The notes under the pieces: model-generated
Told to the model about the DNA's origin: nothing
What the model saw: the letters and a program-made list of their open reading frames with translations, nothing else
Databases searched by the model: none
Assembly (NCBI GenBank): GCA_049889215.1
Contig: JBMHDV010000014.1
Location: 1 to 45,659 of the forward strand
Reading direction: 5' to 3'
From: UBA817 sp049889215
Lineage (GTDB): Bacteria; Margulisbacteria; Marinamargulisbacteria; UBA817
Length of the DNA: 45,659 bases
Made by a program: the position numbers and the translations under genes
Shown: piece after piece, positions 19,034 through 27,055 of the stretch
Position numbering within the stretch: position 1 is the stretch's first letter
Layout: the number at the start of each line of letters is the position of its first letter

Positions 19034-20433
19034 CCAAATTTAATATCAATAATATTAAGCAGTATGCCCTTATTAAAAAGTTAAGAGCCGTATTTCGTTT
19101 GCTTAGGTACTGGTTTGGTCATTTATCAACGGAACAAGTTAAAGAGTCAAAAGATATAGCAAAAGGGTCCATTCGAATGGGCCTATATTTAATGCTTACG
19201 TTTACACTTGTTTTTGGTATTTGGATGACATTTGCACCCATTGATAGTGCCTCTGTAACGTCTGGTGTTGTAGTCGTAAGTAGCAACAAAAAAACAATTC
19301 AACATCTTGAGGGTGGGATAATAAAGTCTATTTTGGTTAAAGAAGGACAATCTGTGAACCAAAATGAACCATTAATCATAATGGAAGATACCAACTTAAG
19401 GGCACAACTAAACATTCATCGAATTCAAATGCTGGGGTACCTAATAAAAAAACAGCGACTAATCGCAGAGCGTGATTTTCAGCAAAACATTGAGTTTGAT
19501 TTAGGTAGTTTTTTTGATTTGGACCCAAATGAGGTGAAAAAAATTATTGATGGTGAGAAAAAGCAATTTAATGTTCGGAGTCGATTATTAAAAGGGCAAT
19601 TAAAAATTTATGATCAAAAAGTCAAACAAATCAAAGATGAGATTAAGGCAGTTGAGTTTCAACGCCAAGCAGTTAAAGAACAGCTCCTACTTATTGAGGA
19701 GGAAATTGAATCACAAACACGTCTGTTAAAAAATGGGTATGTTTCGCAACAGGAAGTGATTCAGTTAAAAAAACAAAAAGCTGAGTTAAGTGGTCAAGCG
19801 GGCGCATTCCATGCAACAATATCAAAGTTATCTCAGACCATTACAGAAACAAACATAGATCGTCTGAAATTTAAAAACCAACAATTAAATGAAATTATTG
19901 CTCAACTCCAAGAACTTCAATTGAATATTTCTGATGTTGAGGAACGCTTAAAAACTTCAAAAAATGCTGTTGAACGAACCGTTATTAAATCATCGACCCC
20001 TGGTGTTGTGACTGGTTTAAAATACCATACAATTGGTGGTGTTATTGCGGCAGGTAGCCCAATTATGGATATTGTCCCCCAGAACGAGGAGCTAATTATA
20101 CAAACAAGAGTGTTGCCACAGGATATCGATGTGGTGTACCCAGGGCTTGTAGCCAAAGTAAGACTATCCGCATTTAAAGCCAAAACAGTACCGCAACTGA
20201 CAGGGACTGTGTTAACGGTATCACCAGATCGGTTTATCGATGAAGTAACTGGTCAACCATTTTATTTAGCTCGCATTAAATTGTTTGATGATGAGTTGTC
20301 ACAATTGAGTCATATTTCACTCTATCCGGGAATGCCTGCAGACGTATTTATTATCACTGGGGTACGAACCTTTCTGCATTATTTGATGGCGCCTGTAACA
20401 GACACCTTACAACGCGCATTTAAAGAAGATTAA
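19030..20433 (+). CDS. HlyD/PrtE-type membrane fusion protein of type I secretion
   Basis: A 467-residue periplasmic adaptor with a cytoplasmic N-tail of about 55 residues, one transmembrane helix (about 56-75), a lipoyl/barrel-sandwich half (LEGGIIKSILVKEGQ), a long coiled coil (about 150-310), the second lipoyl half (VIKSSTPGVVTGLKYHTIGGVI) and a C-terminal beta domain ending near GMPADVFI. This is the classic HlyD/PrtE layout that links the ABC transporter to TolC. The start overlaps the ABC gene stop as ATGA, so the two are translationally coupled. Confidence 0.92.
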   Translation: MTKFNINNIKQYALIKKLRAVFRLLRYWFGHLSTEQVKESKDIAKGSIRMGLYLMLTFTLVFGIWMTFAPIDSASVTSGVVVVSSNKKTIQHLEGGIIKSILVKEGQSVNQNEPLIIMEDTNLRAQLNIHRIQMLGYLIKKQRLIAERDFQQNIEFDLGSFFDLDPNEVKKIIDGEKKQFNVRSRLLKGQLKIYDQKVKQIKDEIKAVEFQRQAVKEQLLLIEEEIESQTRLLKNGYVSQQEVIQLKKQKAELSGQAGAFHATISKLSQTITETNIDRLKFKNQQLNEIIAQLQELQLNISDVEERLKTSKNAVERTVIKSSTPGVVTGLKYHTIGGVIAAGSPIMDIVPQNEELIIQTRVLPQDIDVVYPGLVAKVRLSAFKAKTVPQLTGTVLTVSPDRFIDEVTGQPFYLARIKLFDDELSQLSHISLYPGMPADVFIITGVRTFLHYLMAPVTDTLQRAFKED

Positions 20434-20456
20434 TTATCCATAGATTCAGCCTGGAT

Positions 20457-20485
20457 TTGACAAAATGGCTTGATTTCTTTAATTT
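20457..20485 (+). promoter_or_regulatory. Candidate sigma-70 promoter of the split lipoprotein genes
   Basis: A consensus TTGACA (20457-20462) and TAATTT (20480-20485) are spaced by 17 bases, about 35 bases before the small lipoprotein ATG at 20520. It suggests the two following genes can be transcribed independently of the secretion operon. Confidence 0.55.
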
Positions 20486-20519
20486 GATCACTAGATAAGC
20501 TAACTTTAGGAGATTATTT

Positions 20520-20681
20520 ATGAAAAAAACTTTAATTTTATTAGCGTTGGTTGCTTTCGTTGGATGCTCTAACGAATCATCATCAATTAAAAAGGTAGAC
20601 GTTTCAGCTGCCGAAGCAGCGGCCTTGGCCAATATAGATACTGTTAAAAGATCATCAGCCAAAACACCAAATACACAATAG
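20520..20681 (+). CDS. Small lipoprotein (53 aa), N-terminal half of a split family
   Basis: A short gene with an AGGAG ribosome site and a clean lipoprotein signal (MKKTLILLALVAFVGC, acylated Cys16). The mature peptide has only 38 residues and is Ala/Ser/Lys-rich. The stretch VSAAEAAALANIDTVK lines up with TASQAKAMSQINNTK in the lipoprotein at 2126-3094, so this gene looks like that protein's N-terminal segment existing alone. It ends nine bases before the next ATG and is presumably translated together with the downstream 243-residue protein. Confidence 0.75.
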   Translation: MKKTLILLALVAFVGCSNESSSIKKVDVSAAEAAALANIDTVKRSSAKTPNTQ

Positions 20682-20690
20682 GAGATAAAA

Positions 20691-21422
20691 ATGAAAGCAA
20701 TAATTTTATGTTTAATTACACTTTTTTCTGCAAATAGTTTTTCAACAGATCTTAATTTTTCAAACTTCGATACTGATATTCAGCTCACAGATATTAACAA
20801 GTCACAGACAAGCAATTCTGCATCGAGTTATTTCATTTTAAATGATTCAGAAAAATCCATTGATATTTTAAAAACAGATGGCACTTCGATTCACCAATTC
20901 TTTGCAAAGGAAGGCCAAGAAATCACATTTGGTAGTCAGGAAACTGCGGGAGTAAGTTCAAGTTCAGATTCCTTTTCAATTACAATACATAGTGTTTTAA
21001 AGTCATTTAAAATTACTGATGAAACATTTTACGATAACTTTAAATCAACGGACTCATTTCAAATTAGTGGCGATAAAACACCGCCTGTAATTTCAGTTGG
21101 AACGAGTGCTAATAAATGTGTCTTGATTTATAATATTCCGATCAGTGGCAGCTCTTCAATTTCAATCAATACCAAAAACTGCCCTGTTCAAATTAAAGCC
21201 GTTTCTGATACCAATGAAATTTATCAATATACCTCAAACTTAAACGGTCAAACAATGACGATGGATCTTTCTGACCCTTTTAATCCAAGTTTTAGTGTAT
21301 CTCAAAACGAATTTCCCATGTTAAATTTAGAGGGGAATCAAGTGGGATATTTTAAAATAGATATGGAGTTAGGGGAGTGGAGCTTGCTTGATAATAATAA
21401 GCAGCCATTCAAGTCTAATTAA
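20691..21422 (+). CDS. Secreted paralogue of the Met-rich lipoprotein, split form
   Basis: A 243-residue protein with its own Sec signal peptide (MKAIILCLITLFSANSFS), so it is exported but not lipidated. The C-terminal half aligns with the end of the 2126-3094 lipoprotein: VISVGTSANKC versus SISIGSNTDKC, then a second Cys, QYTSNLN versus QYTAEFN, and the closing GYFKIDMELGEWSLLDNNKQPFK versus GYLKMDFDGFVFTAVDLNGTPFK. Two conserved cysteines may form a disulfide. It lacks the Met-rich inserts of its paralogue. A GGAG-containing ribosome site precedes the ATG. Function unknown; its place at the end of the secretion locus suggests an envelope accessory role. Confidence 0.75.
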   Translation: MKAIILCLITLFSANSFSTDLNFSNFDTDIQLTDINKSQTSNSASSYFILNDSEKSIDILKTDGTSIHQFFAKEGQEITFGSQETAGVSSSSDSFSITIHSVLKSFKITDETFYDNFKSTDSFQISGDKTPPVISVGTSANKCVLIYNIPISGSSSISINTKNCPVQIKAVSDTNEIYQYTSNLNGQTMTMDLSDPFNPSFSVSQNEFPMLNLEGNQVGYFKIDMELGEWSLLDNNKQPFKSN

Positions 21423-21450
21423 CACCATATCCATTCATTAAATATATACA

Positions 21451-21478
21451 AAAAAAGCCTCATGATTGAGGCTTTTTT
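21451..21478. terminator. Bidirectional rho-independent terminator
   Basis: A perfect 12-base-pair hairpin, AAAAAAGCCTCA, loop TGAT, TGAGGCTTTTTT, ends the plus-strand lipoprotein genes and, on the other strand, follows lon. The symmetrical A and T tracts allow it to work both ways. Confidence 0.9.
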
Positions 21479-21479
21479 A

Positions 21480-23720
21480 TTATAGGTACCATTTTACAAG
21501 TAGTTGAATCACATCATCAATGTTATCCAATGGCACGAGTTGTGTGCTGTAGGTGTCTGATGATGGTAGACCACTTTCCATTGAAGACACAACCAAGTGA
21601 CGAATGCCAAGGTGTGAGCCAGCCAATAACTTTTGTGATACACCACCCACAGGTAGTATTTTACCTGATAATGATAATTGACCTGAAAATGTTAATGTTC
21701 CTGGCAAGGGAATGTGAAGTAGTGTCGATAAAATTGAGACAAAAATACCCAAGTCCCAACCAGACCCACTTTTATAGAGGTTGGTATTTTGAAAATGAAT
21801 ATGAAAGTGATAATCAAATAGCAAGTTTGGATCAATCGAATAATCTTTAAATCGGGTTTTAAGTAATCCAAACACAATTCTAATGGATTCTTCAAGTTTC
21901 GGGTCAAGATTTCCAGTCGCTGTGAATCCTGGCTCTCCTTGGTAAATTTGGGTTTCAATCGGGCAACAATGGCCAACCATGGACTTTAACATTAAGCCAA
22001 CACTTCGTCCCACCCGTGGCTCGACGGAAAAGCGTGGTTTGGGCTCACCTTCACCTAGTAATTCTTCGATAAATCGGTTGGACCATTTTATTGGAATGGT
22101 TTCATTATCGACAATACGTAGTGCCATTTTTCGACATAGTTTATCAATGGTTTGTCGCAATTCGCGTAGTCCAACATCCGACGTGTATAGGTTGACAATG
22201 GTACTCCAAAGGGGTTTCGAAATTGCCATCTTATCTTCAGGTAAACCAAATTCTTTACATGCTTTCGGTAATAAATAATCATTGGCTACAGCGACTTTTT
22301 CGGCAATGGTGTAACCGGGAATTGGAATGATCTCCATCCGATTTAGCAATGGTTCAGGGATTGCATTTAAATCATTTGCCGTACAAATAAACATGCATTG
22401 AGACAAATCAACAGGGCATTGAATATAGTGGTCAACAAATGCCTTATTTTGTTCGATATCTAAAATTTCAAGTAATACTGCAGATGGGTCACCCTTAAAG
22501 CCACCAGCGAGTTTATCTATTTCATCCAAGCAAATGACTGGGTTCATGGCTTGCGCCTTTATTAAGCCTGAAATGATTTTTCCTGGCATTGAGCCGACAT
22601 AGGCACGTCGGTGGCCTCGAAGCTCGGCTTCATCCCGCACGCCACCCAATGCAATTCGAACAAATGGACGACGCAATGCGTGTGCAACAGATTGAACAAT
22701 GGATGTCTTTCCCACACCAGGTGGCCCAGATAAGCAAAGAATAGTCCCAATTCGTTTTTTTGCAATTTTTCGAATCGCTAAATGTTCGAGGATTCGTGTT
22801 TTAACGGAGTTCAGCCCAAAATGGTGCGCATCGAGTTCTTTTCGGACACGTTGAATATCAATTTTAGCTGATTTACGTTTTCGCCAAGGCAGTGCAAAAA
22901 ACAAATCCAAGTACCCTTTAATAACAGCAAACTCGGTGGAGTCATCGGGGTATTGGTCCAATCGTTGGATATCTAAAAGGAGTTGATCATGGTAATCTTT
23001 GGATAATTTTATATGGCCCAATTTTTCGATAAACTCATTGGAAACATTTGCTTCAATGCCAGATTTAAGCTCCGCTTGAATCGCCCTTAGCTTGGCCTTA
23101 AGCATCATTTCACGGCGTTCAGTATCTACGTTTTCTTGAATCACACCATCCAACTGCTGGTTGATTTCAGCATCAATCAACAGCTTATTTAAACAGTGTT
23201 TGACTTGCTCCAATCGATGATACACATCAATGGATTCAATAATGGCTACTTTTTCGTCATAATTCATGGGCAAGTAAGACGAAATAAAGTCCGCCAGTTC
23301 TTGGGGCTGGTCAGGATGAATCACACTTAATAACGTATCCATCGACATATCTTCAGATTCAAACATGTTATGGTGCTCTTTAAACAAATCATAAACGGTA
23401 TTCGACAAAGAGATTAGGTCTCGAGTTTTATTAACGGATGTTTCACATAAAGAATATGAAACCAAGGATTGCTTTCGTTCATGAATATTAACGCGTTGCA
23501 TACCTTCAATGACAATAAATCGCCCGTCAGGTTGATGTTGTTCGTCAATAAGTTCACACAACACACCAGTGGATGACAGTTGTTGTTTTTTTGAATATAA
23601 GGTAACCAAATGGCGATTATCAATCGCTAAATCATCAGGAACTTTTATCCGTTGAATGGTTTGTGGAAATACAACCACATCCGTTAAAGGAAAGCCAACT
23701 TCTTTCAAATGTTTACCCAT
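21480..23720 (-). CDS. lon: Lon-family AAA+ protein with degenerate protease active site
   Basis: A 746-residue protein (E. coli Lon is 784) in the classical position behind clpX. The N-domain starts near FPLTDVVVFPQ. The ATPase is well preserved: Walker A GPPGVGKT, Walker B VICLDEIDK, and the TANDLNAIPEPLLNRMEIIPIPGYT stretch is intact apart from small changes. The proteolytic domain is not. Where Lon has PKDGPSAG with the catalytic Ser, this protein reads KSGSGWDLG (residues 650-658), so Ser is replaced by Gly654 in an ungapped alignment. The dyad Lys is still present in PVGGVSQKLLAG. The motif resembles the non-proteolytic Lon fold of ComM/Mg-chelatase proteins. Flanking motifs stay in one frame, so this is not a frameshift. 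It is possibly an ATP-driven unfoldase or chaperone without protease activity. Confidence 0.85.
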   Translation of the reverse strand: MGKHLKEVGFPLTDVVVFPQTIQRIKVPDDLAIDNRHLVTLYSKKQQLSSTGVLCELIDEQHQPDGRFIVIEGMQRVNIHERKQSLVSYSLCETSVNKTRDLISLSNTVYDLFKEHHNMFESEDMSMDTLLSVIHPDQPQELADFISSYLPMNYDEKVAIIESIDVYHRLEQVKHCLNKLLIDAEINQQLDGVIQENVDTERREMMLKAKLRAIQAELKSGIEANVSNEFIEKLGHIKLSKDYHDQLLLDIQRLDQYPDDSTEFAVIKGYLDLFFALPWRKRKSAKIDIQRVRKELDAHHFGLNSVKTRILEHLAIRKIAKKRIGTILCLSGPPGVGKTSIVQSVAHALRRPFVRIALGGVRDEAELRGHRRAYVGSMPGKIISGLIKAQAMNPVICLDEIDKLAGGFKGDPSAVLLEILDIEQNKAFVDHYIQCPVDLSQCMFICTANDLNAIPEPLLNRMEIIPIPGYTIAEKVAVANDYLLPKACKEFGLPEDKMAISKPLWSTIVNLYTSDVGLRELRQTIDKLCRKMALRIVDNETIPIKWSNRFIEELLGEGEPKPRFSVEPRVGRSVGLMLKSMVGHCCPIETQIYQGEPGFTATGNLDPKLEESIRIVFGLLKTRFKDYSIDPNLLFDYHFHIHFQNTNLYKSGSGWDLGIFVSILSTLLHIPLPGTLTFSGQLSLSGKILPVGGVSQKLLAGSHLGIRHLVVSSMESGLPSSDTYSTQLVPLDNIDDVIQLLVKWYL

Positions 23721-23723
23721 ACC

Positions 23724-24995
23724 TTATTTATCGGTCGATTGAGCAAGTGTTTTACGTTCTTGATTAGATAAGTAGCGATTTTCAAAAGCTTTTATATCGG
23801 TGATGGAAACATTTAATGTGCGTTTTTTGCCACCTGGCAGTGAAAACATCGGATCAATCATGACGGTTTCTACAATGGATCGAAGCGCACGTGCACCTAC
23901 CTTTTTAATTTTAGCAATTTTTGCAATCCTCTCAACGGCTTTTTTATCAAAGGTGAGTTTGATATTATCGATGTCCATTAAGGATTGGTATTGTTTAACA
24001 ATGGCATTTTTTGGTTCAGTTAAAATTTGGCACATATTTTCTTCACTAAGGGCATGCATCGGTGCAATAACGGATACTCGACCAATGAGTTCAGGGATAA
24101 TTCCATATGTTAATAGATCTTCGGATGATAAATGATTAAAAATCGTATCCTTGTTAATCACATCCTTTTCTTTGTCATCAACAAAGCCCAGTGTCGATTG
24201 ATGCAATCGCTTTTCTATAAGCTGTTCGATGCCGTGAAACGCACCGCCACAGATAAATAGAATATTTTTGGTATTCACGGTAATGGTCTCTTGATTGGGG
24301 TTCTTACGGCCACCTTTTAAGGGTACGTTTACTTCAGAACCTTCGAGTAGTTTTAGTAACGCTTGTTGAACACCTTCACCAGAAACATCTCTGGTAATTG
24401 ATGCTGATTCAGATTTACGAGAAATTTTGTCGATCTCATCAATGTAAATAATGCCTCGCTGAGCTTTTTCCACGTCGTTATTTGCAATTTGAAGTAATCG
24501 AAACAGCATACTCTCTACATCATCCCCGACATAGCCCGACTCAGTAAGTGTTGTTGCATCGGCAATGGTAAATGGCACATCCAATAGTTTGGCGAGCGTT
24601 TGAGCAATTAATGTTTTACCTGTCCCAGTTGGGCCCGCTAGTAAAATATTACTTTTTTGGATATCAACATCAGGAAAATTAATGGATTTTTTAAACAGCC
24701 GTTTATAGTGATTATAAACAGCAACTGCAACCACTATTTTTGCTTGGTCTTGATCAATAACGTAATCATCCAACACTTCTTTAATATCAGTTGGAGTTGG
24801 TAAATGATCAATATTTACATCCGCATTACTAGTGGTACTAACATCCAAATGTTTTTGCTCTTCTTGTGCAATGACTGCTGTGCAGACTTTGACACATTCA
24901 TTACAGATATGAATGCCAGGTGGCCCGGCAATTAACCGGGCCACATCAAATTGTGATTTATTACAGAAAGAGCAAACAATTGGGGTGGTTGTCAC
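23724..24995 (-). CDS. clpX: ATP-dependent protease unfoldase subunit ClpX
   Basis: A 423-residue AAA+ unfoldase. The N-terminal zinc-binding domain has two Cys pairs (CSFC and CNEC), then Walker A GPTGTGKT, pore loop GYVG, Walker B IIYIDEIDK and the C-terminal small domain. The ClpP-contacting loop reads LGF rather than IGF, a common variant. The RKH pore loop appears as RKN in GGRKNPNQE. The start is GTG, overlapping the clpP stop as GTGA, and lon begins three bases after its stop, so clpP, clpX and lon form one operon. Confidence 0.95.
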   Translation of the reverse strand: MTTTPIVCSFCNKSQFDVARLIAGPPGIHICNECVKVCTAVIAQEEQKHLDVSTTSNADVNIDHLPTPTDIKEVLDDYVIDQDQAKIVVAVAVYNHYKRLFKKSINFPDVDIQKSNILLAGPTGTGKTLIAQTLAKLLDVPFTIADATTLTESGYVGDDVESMLFRLLQIANNDVEKAQRGIIYIDEIDKISRKSESASITRDVSGEGVQQALLKLLEGSEVNVPLKGGRKNPNQETITVNTKNILFICGGAFHGIEQLIEKRLHQSTLGFVDDKEKDVINKDTIFNHLSSEDLLTYGIIPELIGRVSVIAPMHALSEENMCQILTEPKNAIVKQYQSLMDIDNIKLTFDKKAVERIAKIAKIKKVGARALRSIVETVMIDPMFSLPGGKKRTLNVSITDIKAFENRYLSNQERKTLAQSTDK

Positions 24996-25600
24996 TTGGC
25001 GAGAACTTTATCCTTTACATTTTTTTTCGTAATGATACTGTCAATCAAGCCATATTTTTTAGCTTGTTCTGTATCCATAAAGTTATCTCTGTCTGTATCT
25101 TTTTCAATACTTTCATAGGTTTGACCAGTGTGATGAACCAAAATATTGTTGATTTCTTTTTTGATTCGTAAAATTTCTTTGGCTTGAATTTCAATATCCG
25201 TTGCCTGACCTTGAGCACCACCCAGTGGTTGGTGAATCATGATTCGAGAATGTGGCAAAGCAAATCGTTTTCCAGCTTGCCCAGCAGCTAACAATAATGC
25301 ACCCATTGAAGCTGCTTGTCCCAAACAAATGGTGGACACATCAGACTTAATGTATTGCATGGTGTCATAAATGGCTAACCCAGCAGTTACAACGCCACCA
25401 GGACTATTGATATATAAATAAATATCCTTCTCATTATCTTCAGCTTCTAAAAATAATAACTGTGCAATGATTGTGTTTGCGACAGCATCATCAATTTGAG
25501 TTGAAAGAAAAATAATACGTTCTTTCAACAAACGTGAATAAATATCGTATGAACGCTCCCCACGTCCAGTTTGTTCGATTACCATTGGAATTAAAGGCAT
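24992..25600 (-). CDS. clpP: ATP-dependent Clp protease proteolytic subunit ClpP
   Basis: A 202-residue serine peptidase forming the tetradecameric chamber that pairs with ClpX. The triad is complete: Ser98 in GQAASMGA, His123 in MIHQPLGG and Asp172 in DTDRDNFM. YINSPGG and the N-terminal IPMVIEQTGRGERSYDIYSRLL are canonical. It lies 25 bases downstream of tig. Confidence 0.97.
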   Translation of the reverse strand: MPLIPMVIEQTGRGERSYDIYSRLLKERIIFLSTQIDDAVANTIIAQLLFLEAEDNEKDIYLYINSPGGVVTAGLAIYDTMQYIKSDVSTICLGQAASMGALLLAAGQAGKRFALPHSRIMIHQPLGGAQGQATDIEIQAKEILRIKKEINNILVHHTGQTYESIEKDTDRDNFMDTEQAKKYGLIDSIITKKNVKDKVLAK

Positions 25601-25625
25601 ATGGTATAACCCCTTTCTTAATGTT

Positions 25626-26912
25626 TTACTTTATTTTAGCGGAATCGATTAAGAATTCTCTAGCCTTTTTATTCAATAAATTATTCTTTAATGTTTCAAC
25701 GTGGCTGTCTTTAGATGATTTGTAATCATCCAAGGTCTTGATTTTTTCATCATTCCAAGATGCAATTTCAGTATTAAGTTCATCGTCAGATACTGTCATT
25801 TTTTCTTTTTCAATGACTGATTCAATGATTTTTCTTAAGTGGACATTATTGCGAGACGATTCACGCGCTTCATTTCGAAGGTCATCTTGTGTTTTATTGG
25901 TGATTTGCATGTATTGTTTTAGATCCATGCCTTGTTGTGCCATCGAGTACTCAAACTGCATTAACGATAAATTAACCTCTTGCTCAACCATCGCATCTGG
26001 GATCTCCATTGGATTTTCTTCGATGAGTGCATCAAGAACAGCTTGTTCAGTCTTTTGTTTATTTTCAGTTTCAAAACGTGCATTAATCTCGTCAGTTAAT
26101 TTTGATTTCCATTCTTTAACCGTTTTGCAGTCTTTATCAATTTTTTCAGCGAGTTCGTCAGTTAACTCAGGTAATTTTCGTTCTCTAACTTCAACAACTT
26201 CAACATTAAATTCAACTGTTTTTCCTTGCAAATCAGGTGTTTTAAAGTCAGCAGGGTAAGTAACACTTACATCTTTTTTGTCACCTGTTTGAAGACCAGT
26301 AATGGCTTCATCAAATGGTTCACCATAGTTGGCGGCACCAATACGTGTGGCTTGGTTGTCTCTGGTCCAAGTTACGTAAGGTTCACCATCAATGGTAGCT
26401 GTTGCATTAAAACGAACAATATCATCATTTTTAGCTTCACGCTCAACACTTTCATAGGTCGCATGCATGCCAACTAAAATATCAATTTCCTTTTGCAATG
26501 CATCATCATCGGCTTTCTTTTGTTCAACAGTTACTTTTAAGCCTTTGTATTTTTTAAGTTTTAATTCAGGCTCGACGTCCACGTCACAGCGAAACTTAAC
26601 CGGTTTGTTTTCTTTATATTCATCAACATCAACATTTTTAGGGTAATCAACCACTTTAAGCTTAAGTTCTTCAATAGCTGATTTGTAGGTGTCATTAATT
26701 ACGTCGTAAATGGCTTCTTGAACAATAACGTCCTTGCCAAAATTCTTTTCAAATATTTTACGGGGAATTTTCCCTTTTCTAAAACCTGGTAACGATGCTT
26801 TTTTACTTACTTTTTTAAAAGCACCATCAAACTTTGATTCAAGTTCTTCATGACTTGCTTCAACTTCAAGGCTAATTGTGTTTCCATTGCGTTTTGACTT
26901 TAATACTTTCAT
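25626..26912 (-). CDS. tig: Trigger factor, ribosome-associated chaperone
   Basis: 428 residues from the ATG at 26912, which is preceded by GGAGG; the open frame extends further upstream only because it runs through the tRNA-Gly gene. The domain order is normal: ribosome-binding tail with the signature PGFRKGKIPRKIF (about residues 40-52), FKBP-like peptidyl-prolyl isomerase domain (about 150-240) and the helical C-terminal chaperone domain. It catches nascent chains at the ribosome exit. It heads the tig-clpP-clpX-lon cluster. Confidence 0.96.
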   Translation of the reverse strand: MKVLKSKRNGNTISLEVEASHEELESKFDGAFKKVSKKASLPGFRKGKIPRKIFEKNFGKDVIVQEAIYDVINDTYKSAIEELKLKVVDYPKNVDVDEYKENKPVKFRCDVDVEPELKLKKYKGLKVTVEQKKADDDALQKEIDILVGMHATYESVEREAKNDDIVRFNATATIDGEPYVTWTRDNQATRIGAANYGEPFDEAITGLQTGDKKDVSVTYPADFKTPDLQGKTVEFNVEVVEVRERKLPELTDELAEKIDKDCKTVKEWKSKLTDEINARFETENKQKTEQAVLDALIEENPMEIPDAMVEQEVNLSLMQFEYSMAQQGMDLKQYMQITNKTQDDLRNEARESSRNNVHLRKIIESVIEKEKMTVSDDELNTEIASWNDEKIKTLDDYKSSKDSHVETLKNNLLNKKAREFLIDSAKIK

Positions 26913-26932
26913 GCTGTCCTCCGGGTTACAGA

Positions 26933-27008
26933 TGGAGCGGGGTACCAGATTCGAACTGGCGGCCTTCTGCTTGGCAAGCAGATGCTCTACCAACTGAGCT
27001 AACCCCGC
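26933..27008 (-). tRNA. tRNA-Gly (anticodon GCC)
   Basis: A 76-base cloverleaf on the minus strand: acceptor GCGGGGT pairing with ACCCCGC, D-arm TAGCTCAGTTGGTAGAGC, anticodon loop TTGCCAA (anticodon GCC), T-arm with TTCGAAT, and an encoded CCA. It ends about 20 bases before the tig start, so tRNA and tig are probably on one transcript. A palindrome TGAAAT-6 nt-ATTTCA (27015-27032) lies just upstream of the tRNA. Confidence 0.97.
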
Positions 27009-27055
27009 AATTTATGAAATAATATCATTTCAAATCTTAATTGAGAAGATGATGA

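Noticed and set aside
20420..20662. 80-residue minus-strand frame after the HlyD-type gene
   Set aside because: It covers the promoter and the small lipoprotein on the plus strand, which has a clean lipobox and ribosome site; the minus frame has neither.
21650..21800. Frameshift as the cause of the missing Lon serine
   Set aside because: The upstream HIH and downstream FSGQLSLSGKILPVGGV motifs stay in the same frame on both sides, so no indel is needed to explain the altered segment.
26913..26993. N-terminal extension of trigger factor
   Set aside because: The extension is the translation of the tRNA-Gly gene; the ATG at 26912 has a good ribosome site and matches the family start.
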